Source of the DNA: Flavipsychrobacter sp.
Lineage (GTDB): Bacteria > Bacteroidota > Bacteroidia > Chitinophagales > Chitinophagaceae
Direction: 5' to 3'
Assembly: GCA_016786615.1 (NCBI GenBank)
Contig: JAEUVX010000004.1
Span: 248,001-312,000 of the forward strand
DNA length: 64,000 nucleotides
Below the pieces are notes generated by a model that saw only the letters and a list, made by a program, of their open reading frames with translations, had not been told where the DNA came from and did not search any database. Positions 57,671-64,000 of this stretch are shown in pieces (position 1 is the stretch's first letter; the number at the start of each line of letters is the position of its first letter). Both the position numbers and the translations under genes were made by a program.

Positions 57671-59158
57671 ATGCTAATAAAACTTTACCCAAACCGTATT
57701 AAGACCGCTATTGCAATTGCAGGTTTAATACTGACAGCAGGCACTGCTGATGCTCAGGTATATTGTACACCGCAAGCAGCAGTTTCCGGTGCCAATTGTG
57801 GCCAGGGGTCTCCGAGCGCAATTCGTATCAATAGTGTTACCACTACAGGTGCTGTTACAAACATTGCAAACGCAAACAATACCTGTAATACAGCTACAGG
57901 GTACGAAATATACAGTGGCCCGGGCAAAGAGCTGACGGTTAACGCAGGTACAAGTTTTGGCTATACTATACAGTTGGCAAGTACAGGTACTGCATTCCCT
58001 TATAAAGTAGCAATATGGGTTGACTGGAACAGAGATAGCGTATTTAATACACTGGCTTATCCCGCCAATGCCAATGGTGAGTTTATGGTAGTATCTCCGG
58101 GGGCATTTACTTGTTGTACAGTACCATCGGGTACTATGGGTACAACAATACCTGTGCCACCTACTGCAAAAAATGGCCGTACGCGTATGCGTATCCGCGT
58201 GGGTACAAGGAATGGTGTTAACCCGCCATACGCACCACCAGTAGGTGAAGACCCTTGTTTCCTGGGTGGTTTCTATTACGGAGAAGTTGAAGATTATTAT
58301 GTAAACGTAATCAATCCGTGCTCTCCGCCACCACAAATCACATATTCAAACCTCACATACAATTCTGCGAACATTAAGTGGAAAAAATGGCCAACTGCTC
58401 TGATGTATGAGTATGTAATTACAACTACACCGGGAACACCTGGTAATGGTAATAATCTTACAAAAGATACATCGTTGAGTTTGCCTGATAGCAACTTCCC
58501 GATAGTATGTAATACAAAATACTACTTCTACATACGCAGCATTTGTGATACAGCAGGCCTTAATCAACAAAACTGGGTTGTATCTCCATGGAAGCTGGAC
58601 TCGTTTGTAGTGCCGCCATGCTGCTATACACCACAGATAACAATTGCAAATATTTCGAGTACAACTGCCATTGCAAGCTGGACGCCGGTACCAAGTGTGC
58701 AGCGTTATGAGTATGCCGTGCGTATAGATACACAAATACCACAGAGCGGCAATATCACAACACAAACAAGTGTAGTGTTGCAAGGTTTGGCACCGGGTAA
58801 AGAATGGTATTTCTTCCTGCGTGCGCATTGTACACCAACACCGTTATCTCCTTGGGGGCTCGACTCGTTCCTGACACAACCGGGTACAGGCATCGTAGCT
58901 ACAGGTAATGTTAAGAACTTTGAAATACAGGCATTCCCTAACCCGATGAAGGATAAATTTAACCTCCGCGTAGTTGGCGGCATGAAGTCAGGAATAGGTA
59001 ATATTATCGTTACGGATATTACTGGTAAAGTAATATCTCAACTGAAAATGGAAAATGACATGATGGATGTTAACCTTGAAGGCAAACCGGCTGGTATGTA
59101 TTTGCTCAAATACACCGATGATGCCAATAGTACCATCATTAAGGTCACGAAAGAATAG
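57671..59158 (+). CDS. GEVED / FN3-like T9SS-secreted protein 5
   Basis: 495 residues. Signal peptide (to about 29, ADAQ). A GEVED-type domain (about 60-215) shows VAIWVDWNRDSVFNT, RMRIRVGTRNG and the name-giving GEVEDYYVNV. Two FN3-like modules follow (about 217-412), opening PCSPPPQ and PCCYTPQ, then a type A tail (AFPNPMKDKFNL to IIKVTKE). GEVED domains are common in secreted adhesins and enzymes of the phylum. Unlike the four genes before it, no 11-bp array of TTAA hexamers is visible upstream, so it may be regulated separately. Confidence 0.9.
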   Translation: MLIKLYPNRIKTAIAIAGLILTAGTADAQVYCTPQAAVSGANCGQGSPSAIRINSVTTTGAVTNIANANNTCNTATGYEIYSGPGKELTVNAGTSFGYTIQLASTGTAFPYKVAIWVDWNRDSVFNTLAYPANANGEFMVVSPGAFTCCTVPSGTMGTTIPVPPTAKNGRTRMRIRVGTRNGVNPPYAPPVGEDPCFLGGFYYGEVEDYYVNVINPCSPPPQITYSNLTYNSANIKWKKWPTALMYEYVITTTPGTPGNGNNLTKDTSLSLPDSNFPIVCNTKYYFYIRSICDTAGLNQQNWVVSPWKLDSFVVPPCCYTPQITIANISSTTAIASWTPVPSVQRYEYAVRIDTQIPQSGNITTQTSVVLQGLAPGKEWYFFLRAHCTPTPLSPWGLDSFLTQPGTGIVATGNVKNFEIQAFPNPMKDKFNLRVVGGMKSGIGNIIVTDITGKVISQLKMENDMMDVNLEGKPAGMYLLKYTDDANSTIIKVTKE

Positions 59159-59178
59159 ATTTAATAAAACTTCATAAC

Positions 59179-59204
59179 AAAGCCTCCGCAGTCAGCGGGG
59201 GCTT
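59179..59204 (+). terminator. Terminator after the GEVED gene
   Basis: Stem AAAGCCTCCGC / GCGGGGGCTTT with one T-G pair and loop AGTC-A, followed by TTCTTTTTT. Confidence 0.85.
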
Positions 59205-59291
59205 TTCTTTTTTATAGATAGGGTGATAAAAAGCGTTAATCAGAAATAAAGTTTATTTTGGAGCGTTATATCTAACAACTAAAACGAGTAT

Positions 59292-60776
59292 ATGTCTCAA
59301 GACCTGACATTAGAACAGATACAGGATTTTAAAGGGAAGTACCCCAAGCAGATATGGTACCTCTTCCTCACCGAAATGTGGGAACGATTTTGTTTCTACG
59401 GATTGCGTGGTATGCTTACCGTATTCATGGTTACGCAGCTGATGATAGACGAGAAAGCAGCCAACCTGCAGTATGGTGCTATACAGGCGTTTATTTATGC
59501 ATTTACTTTCATAGGTGGTTTGTTTGCAGATAAGATACTTGGTTTCCGTAAGTCGCTCTTTTGGGGTGGTATATTGATGATAGCAGGCAGCTTTATCATT
59601 GCGGCAAATCCAACAGAGTTCTTTTATATAGGTACATGCTTTACCATCGTGGGTACCGGTTTCTTTAAGCCTAACATATCTACCATGGTGGGTGAGCTAT
59701 ATCGTGCAGGAGACCCGCGCAGGGATGCCGGTTTTGGTTTGTTTTATTCAGGTATTAATATCGGTGCATTCTTTGGTGGTATGGTTTGTGTCTATCTGGG
59801 CAAATACCATTCATGGAATCTCGCCTTTGCTTCTGCAGGTATTGTAATGATGATAGGCTTACTGACTTTTGTGTTTACACAAAAAAGTATGGGTCCTATC
59901 GGTTTGTCGCCGCTGAAAGATTATGTGCCTGGTAAAAGAAAAATATATGAAATAGCAACTTTCATTGGCTCTTTGGCAGTAATGCCGTTGATACTGCTGA
60001 TGGTAAGCAAGACAGAATATACAGACTATTTCATGTACACCATCGGGCCGTTGACGCTTCTCTACCTGGTATATGAAATGACAAAACTAACAGGTGCAGA
60101 ACGCAAAAAAATGATTGCAGCGTTAGTGTTCATTATCTTCTCGGTATTCTTCTGGGCATTCTTTGAACAGAGTGGTGGTTCATTGAGTTTGTTTGCCTTG
60201 TATAACTTGAATGATACATTACTTGGCGTATCCGGTGTGGACCCGAATGTGGTAAATAATAGTGCCAACTCGGTGTTTGTTATTGTATTCAGCATTGTTC
60301 TTGGTTTGTTATGGATATGGCTTGCAAAAAAGAAAATTGAACCCAACTCTGTTGTGAAATTCGGTTTAGGATTTTTGTTCCTTGCGGGTGCATTTTATAC
60401 TTTCTATGCAACACGCTTCTTTGCTGGGCCTGATGGTAAAACATCGTTGGATATTTTTACACTAGCATATCTGGTAATCACATTCGGTGAATTGTGTCTT
60501 TCTCCTATCGGCTTATCGCTGATGACGAAACTGGCACCTAAAAAGCTATGGGGTGTGATGATGGGTATGTGGTTCCTTGCCAGTGCATACGGGCAATATG
60601 CAGCAGGTTTGCTGGGTGCAGGCATGGCTACAACCAACGAAAATGCCAGCCTTACAGAAAAGCTGATTTCTTATACAGATGGTTACAAGCAATTGGGTAT
60701 CTACGCGCTGATAGCAGGTATTGCACTGATTGTAATATCTCCGATTGTCAGGAAGCTGATGCAGGAAGTGAAATAA
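59292..60776 (+). CDS. POT-family proton-dependent oligopeptide transporter
   Basis: Inner-membrane importer of di- and tripeptides driven by protons, 494 residues, 14-helix MFS fold. The family motif ExxERF is seen as EMWERFCFYG (near residue 29), followed by FADKILGFRKS, and the PTR2 motif GTGFFKPNISTMVG and FGLFYSGINIGAFFGG. SGGSLSLFAL in the centre and SPIGLSLMTKLAP near the end also match. Monocistronic between two terminators. A peptide importer fits a secretory, protein-degrading lifestyle. Confidence 0.95.
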   Translation: MSQDLTLEQIQDFKGKYPKQIWYLFLTEMWERFCFYGLRGMLTVFMVTQLMIDEKAANLQYGAIQAFIYAFTFIGGLFADKILGFRKSLFWGGILMIAGSFIIAANPTEFFYIGTCFTIVGTGFFKPNISTMVGELYRAGDPRRDAGFGLFYSGINIGAFFGGMVCVYLGKYHSWNLAFASAGIVMMIGLLTFVFTQKSMGPIGLSPLKDYVPGKRKIYEIATFIGSLAVMPLILLMVSKTEYTDYFMYTIGPLTLLYLVYEMTKLTGAERKKMIAALVFIIFSVFFWAFFEQSGGSLSLFALYNLNDTLLGVSGVDPNVVNNSANSVFVIVFSIVLGLLWIWLAKKKIEPNSVVKFGLGFLFLAGAFYTFYATRFFAGPDGKTSLDIFTLAYLVITFGELCLSPIGLSLMTKLAPKKLWGVMMGMWFLASAYGQYAAGLLGAGMATTNENASLTEKLISYTDGYKQLGIYALIAGIALIVISPIVRKLMQEVK

Positions 60777-60795
60777 TAAGTGCTTTTTAGATATG

Positions 60796-60817
60796 AAGCC
60801 CCGCACATGCGGGGCTT
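60796..60817 (+). terminator. Terminator of the POT gene
   Basis: Stem AAGCCCCGCA / TGCGGGGCTT with a 2-nt gap (effectively a 4-nt loop), then TTTCTTTG. Confidence 0.9.
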
Positions 60818-60863
60818 TTTCTTTGTTGTGTAAATTATATACTGTTTTTTTGTGGCTGTATCT

Positions 60864-61541
60864 ATGAAGAAATATGCTGTAATAGTAGCGGGTGGCAAAG
60901 GTGTGCGCATGGGTAGTGCTGTACCTAAACAGTTTTTGCCACTGAACGGGCATCCGATTTTATATCATACCGTAAAAGCGTTTGCAGATGCGTATGCAGA
61001 TATGCAATTGGTACTGGTGTTGCCGCAAGACCAGCTAAGCTATGCACAGATGGTGCTGCAATCTTTCCCCGAAAGAATAGATATAACAATAGTAGCAGGT
61101 GGAGAAACACGCTACCACAGTGTGCAGAACGGACTGAAAGTTGTTGACGCGGACAGTATTGTATTTGTACACGATGGTGTGCGCCCGTTGGCAACAACAG
61201 AACTGATACACCGCTGCTACGAGCAGGCTGTAGATAAAGGCAGCGCCATACCTGCCATCCCCGTTGCAGACAGTATGCGTATATTGGAAGATGAAGACAG
61301 CCGCCCGATAGACAGAGAACAGATGCGCATTATTCAAACCCCGCAAACATTCAAAGCAGAAGTGATACTGCCTGCATTTGCACAGGAGTATCAGGCTGCA
61401 TTTACAGACGAAGCTACAGTTGTAGAAGCTTACGGAGATAATGTGCATCTGGTACAGGGAGAGCGCAGCAATATAAAAGTAACAACGCCCGAGGATATGA
61501 TAGTAGCAGAGGCTTTACTGAAAGCAAGAGAAAATGCGTAG
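60864..61541 (+). CDS. ispD: 2-C-methyl-D-erythritol 4-phosphate cytidylyltransferase
   Basis: Second committed step group of the MEP isoprenoid pathway: joins MEP with CTP to form CDP-ME; 225 residues, cytoplasmic. The start is the ATG giving MKKYAVIVAGG; a GTG 12 bp upstream only adds four residues. The CTP-binding loop GGKGVRMGSAVPKQF (10-24), HDGVRPL and PVADSMR, and NIKVTTPED at the end are characteristic. The next gene overlaps its last 8 bp, so they are coupled although functionally unlike. Confidence 0.96.
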   Translation: MKKYAVIVAGGKGVRMGSAVPKQFLPLNGHPILYHTVKAFADAYADMQLVLVLPQDQLSYAQMVLQSFPERIDITIVAGGETRYHSVQNGLKVVDADSIVFVHDGVRPLATTELIHRCYEQAVDKGSAIPAIPVADSMRILEDEDSRPIDREQMRIIQTPQTFKAEVILPAFAQEYQAAFTDEATVVEAYGDNVHLVQGERSNIKVTTPEDMIVAEALLKARENA

Positions 61542-62445
61542 TGTTTTTACCCTGATATTAATTGTGTGTAGCACTGTGTCTTTTGCGCAAAAAGATACAA
61601 GTATATTCAAACTGCCCATCAAAATGGATGATGTGGTGATAAAAGCAGTACGAAAAGGCTGGGATGTGCAGGGATTTATAAAACGAGTGAAAACCGATAC
61701 CACTTTCTACAAAGCTTTTCGCAGCCTGCATGTGCTTACCTGGAATGCAACCAATGATATTCGGGTGTACGATAACAAAGGAGCAGTACAGGCATCGCTC
61801 AATAGCAAGACAAAACAAGTGTATGCTAATGGCTGCCGTACGATGCAGGTGCTGGAAGAAAAAACAACAGGCGATTTTTATAATCGTAAAAGGCAGTACA
61901 ATTATTACACTGCCGAATTGTATGCTTACCTCTTTTTTACAGTCGGTAAAAAATGTGGTGAGAATGATTATGTAACAGCCGGCATCAGGAAGGTAGGCAA
62001 CAGTAAAAATGAGAGCAACAGTTATAAGCTGAAACAACTGATGTTTAACCCCGGCAGCAAGGTTACCGGCATCCCGTTAATGGGTGATAAAAGTGCCATC
62101 TTTGAACCCGAAGTCGCTAAGATGTATGACTTTAAATTATCATCGCAGGAGTATCGTGGAGAGGAATGTTATGTATTTAGGGCCGTACCCCAAAAAGGTT
62201 ATGAAAAAGAAGTGGTATATGATGATTTGACCACATGGTTTCGCAAAACGGATTACAGTATTGTCGCTCGAGATTATTCATTGTCTTACAGGGCAGGTGT
62301 GTACGACTTTATTGTGCGAATGAAAGTGCGCATGACGCATGCACATGGTAAAATGGTGCCGTCGCATATAGAATATGATGGAAATTGGCATGTGTTTACC
62401 AAGAAGCGTGAACGCGTAAAGTTTACTACCAGCCTCACCTATTAA
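61534..62445 (+). CDS. Secreted protein of unknown function
   Basis: 303 residues, signal peptide ending SFAQ. The mature protein starts with IKMDDVVIKAVRKGWDVQGFIKRVKTDTTFYKAF and continues as a basic, beta-rich domain with a Cys pair (NGCRTM, KKCGEND) and EECYVFRAVPQKGY. It has no T9SS tail, lipobox or known enzymatic motif. The VVIKA(V/I) plus VxxFIxRVxxDTTFYKAF string recalls periplasmic carboxypeptidase-regulatory-like or DUF outer-membrane-linked proteins of the phylum, but I do not recognise the family. Overlaps ispD by 8 bp; dnaG starts 38 bp later. Confidence 0.7.
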   Translation: MRSVFTLILIVCSTVSFAQKDTSIFKLPIKMDDVVIKAVRKGWDVQGFIKRVKTDTTFYKAFRSLHVLTWNATNDIRVYDNKGAVQASLNSKTKQVYANGCRTMQVLEEKTTGDFYNRKRQYNYYTAELYAYLFFTVGKKCGENDYVTAGIRKVGNSKNESNSYKLKQLMFNPGSKVTGIPLMGDKSAIFEPEVAKMYDFKLSSQEYRGEECYVFRAVPQKGYEKEVVYDDLTTWFRKTDYSIVARDYSLSYRAGVYDFIVRMKVRMTHAHGKMVPSHIEYDGNWHVFTKKRERVKFTTSLTY

Positions 62446-62482
62446 TTACCCGCTGCCATTTTCTTTAATTAACTTCGCAGAA

Positions 62483-64000
62483 ATGATTTCCCCCGCATCC
62501 ATACAGGAAGTAATGAACCGTGCCGACGTCGTTGAAGTCATAGGCCAGTTTCTGCGTTTGAAGAAACGTGGGGTGAATTATATTGCCAATTGCCCTTTTC
62601 ATAACGAAAAGACACCTTCGTTTACCGTATCGGGTGCCAAGGGCTTGTATAAATGTTTTGGTTGTGGCAAGGGGGGCAATGTGGTAAGTTTTGTACAAGA
62701 GCATGAAAAGCTGACTTATCCCGAAGCCATCCGCTGGCTGGCAGATTACTACAAGATAAAGCTGGAAGAAACAGAGCGCAGCCCCGAGCAACAGCAAATG
62801 CAACTTGCAGAGGAAGCGCTTCGTATTCTGAACGAATATGCCGCACAGTATTTCTCCGAAACCTTATCGGACAGTGAGGAAGGGCAGACTATAGGAGGCA
62901 GCTATTTTAAGCAACGGGGTTTTTCTAAAGAAACGATTGAAAAATTCAGGTTAGGGTACAACCCTGAAAGCGGGGAGGCATTTTATACAGCCGCTACAAA
63001 GAAGGGCTATAATGCCGATTTGCTTGAAAAAGCTGGGCTGATAAAAAACAGCGGGCGTGGTTATTACGATATATACCGTGGCAGGGTGATATTCCCCATA
63101 CAGAGCATGACTGGGCGTGTACTTGGCTTTGGTGCACGCATACTGAAAACAAACGACCGCGCACCTAAATACATTAATACACCGGAGAATGAACTGTATA
63201 ACAAAAGCCGTGTGCTGTATGGCATGTACCAAAGCCGTACTGCCATCAGCAAACAAGACGAGTGTTTTCTGGTTGAGGGCTATACAGACGTTATATCATT
63301 GCACCAGGGTGGTGTAGAGAATGTAGTAGCCAGTAGCGGTACATCGCTTACCGAAGGCCAATTAAGATTGATTGGCCAACTGACACACAATCTGACAATA
63401 CTTTATGATGGTGATGCTGCGGGTGTGAAGGCAGCGCTACGTGGGTTGGATATGGCTTTGGGGCAGAGCTTTAATGTGAAGCTGGTATTGTTGCCCGAAG
63501 GTGAAGACCCGGATAGTTTTATACAGAAAAATGGTGAGCACGGTTTTCGTGATTATGTAAAAGCACATAAGCAGGATGTGATAAACTTCCGAATGGAAGT
63601 AGGTATGAAAGAAGTGGGTGACGACCCAGTGCGCAAATCGAAACTGGTAAACGAGATTGCCGAAAGTGTAGCGCGTATTAACAAGGCAGAAGACTTTGCT
63701 TTGCAGGATTATTACATCCGCGAAGCAGCAAGGAGGTTGCAGGTAGATGAAACAAAGCTCGTCAACCTTGTAAACAAATATATACGCGACAGGGTAGAGA
63801 ATGACCAGAAGCAACAGGAACGGAATAAAGCAGCAGCTACCCCAACTACCGACCCTGACCAGATAAAAACAGAATCGGAGCTGATAGATCATGTATCGAA
63901 GGTGAAACCGAATGTGCAGCAGGAATGGGAGCTGGTGCGTGTGTTGCTGGAGCATGGTGCAAAGGATATACCGGATTTCAAAAATGTTGCAGATAAGGTA
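62483..64000 (+). CDS. dnaG: DNA primase, 3' end outside the window
   Basis: Synthesises RNA primers at the replication fork. 506 codons are present, open to the right edge. N-terminal CHC2 zinc finger with Cys37, His40, Cys58 and Cys61 (CPFHNEKTPSF, CFGCGKGGN), the RNA-polymerase-like core, then a Toprim domain with the catalytic Glu265 (EGYTDV) and the Asp309 pair (DGDAAG). A Gln-rich linker (about 440-460) leads into the helicase-binding domain that is cut off. Start ATG is unambiguous. Confidence 0.97.
   Translation, partial: MISPASIQEVMNRADVVEVIGQFLRLKKRGVNYIANCPFHNEKTPSFTVSGAKGLYKCFGCGKGGNVVSFVQEHEKLTYPEAIRWLADYYKIKLEETERSPEQQQMQLAEEALRILNEYAAQYFSETLSDSEEGQTIGGSYFKQRGFSKETIEKFRLGYNPESGEAFYTAATKKGYNADLLEKAGLIKNSGRGYYDIYRGRVIFPIQSMTGRVLGFGARILKTNDRAPKYINTPENELYNKSRVLYGMYQSRTAISKQDECFLVEGYTDVISLHQGGVENVVASSGTSLTEGQLRLIGQLTHNLTILYDGDAAGVKAALRGLDMALGQSFNVKLVLLPEGEDPDSFIQKNGEHGFRDYVKAHKQDVINFRMEVGMKEVGDDPVRKSKLVNEIAESVARINKAEDFALQDYYIREAARRLQVDETKLVNLVNKYIRDRVENDQKQQERNKAAATPTTDPDQIKTESELIDHVSKVKPNVQQEWELVRVLLEHGAKDIPDFKNVADKV

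Noticed and set aside
49753-59158. Block of five T9SS genes as part of the secretion machinery
   Set aside because: All five carry cargo-type sorting tails and adhesive modules. No Por/Gld/Spr machinery protein is recognisable in the window.

Overview
The window reads as a chromosomal stretch of a member of the Bacteroidota, most likely Chitinophagales (inference). The signs are eleven secreted proteins ending in a type IX secretion (T9SS, Por-type) C-terminal sorting domain, signal peptides ending in the A-Q style of the phylum, LytS/LytTR two-component pairs, ELWxxDGT, DUF4294 and DUF5777 families, and TAnnTTTG -7 promoter boxes. No rRNA, tRNA, CRISPR array or insertion sequence was seen. 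Housekeeping genes (mdh, class I fructose-bisphosphate aldolase, cystathionine beta-synthase-like enzyme, ispD, dnaG) anchor the region.

Layout. 1-3953: a partial gene, an orphan TPR histidine kinase, then a small phage-like membrane/lipoprotein cassette whose last gene carries an in-frame amber stop. 4047-10269: a TolC / membrane-fusion / ABC permease / ABC ATPase efflux operon followed by its own LytS-type kinase and LytTR regulator. 10305-17275: a PQQ-like propeller protein, an alpha/beta hydrolase, and on the minus strand a LamG T9SS protein, a DUF4294 protein and an Ig-repeat T9SS protein. 17473-24879: YceI, a propeller/LytS kinase and a LytTR regulator, then an OB-fold protein, two lipoproteins with cytochrome-like CX4CH motifs, a second YceI and a DUF5777 barrel, which look like one periplasmic redox or lipid-carrier module. 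25238-33072: a 1481-residue protein with 14 Ig-like repeats and a tandem pair of ELWxxDGT proteins. 33402-37765: three paralogous small secreted beta-sandwich proteins, a serine hydrolase, a 53-residue protein and an M50-like membrane protease. 37796-48449: a T9SS protein, mdh, a transglutaminase-like membrane protein, the CBS enzyme, a BtuF-like protein, a VOC protein, a DUF4406 protein, a fatty acid desaturase and two GT39-like membrane proteins. 48529-59158: aldolase, then five consecutive fibronectin-like T9SS proteins, each with its own terminator. 59292-64000: a POT peptide transporter, ispD, a secreted unknown and the start of dnaG.

The most unusual signal is non-coding. Upstream of four of the five T9SS fibronectin-like genes, and of two of the small beta-sandwich genes, lie arrays of a TTAA-centred hexamer (TTTAAT / ATTAAA / GTTAAC) repeated at an exact 11-bp pitch, up to six or seven sites long. 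In the two small-protein promoters the array and a CATATTTGC box are at identical relative positions. This looks like a shared surface-protein regulon whose regulator binds one face of the helix. A LytTR regulator is a candidate because known LytTR sites have GTTAA-type cores about 21 bp apart, but that link is inference.
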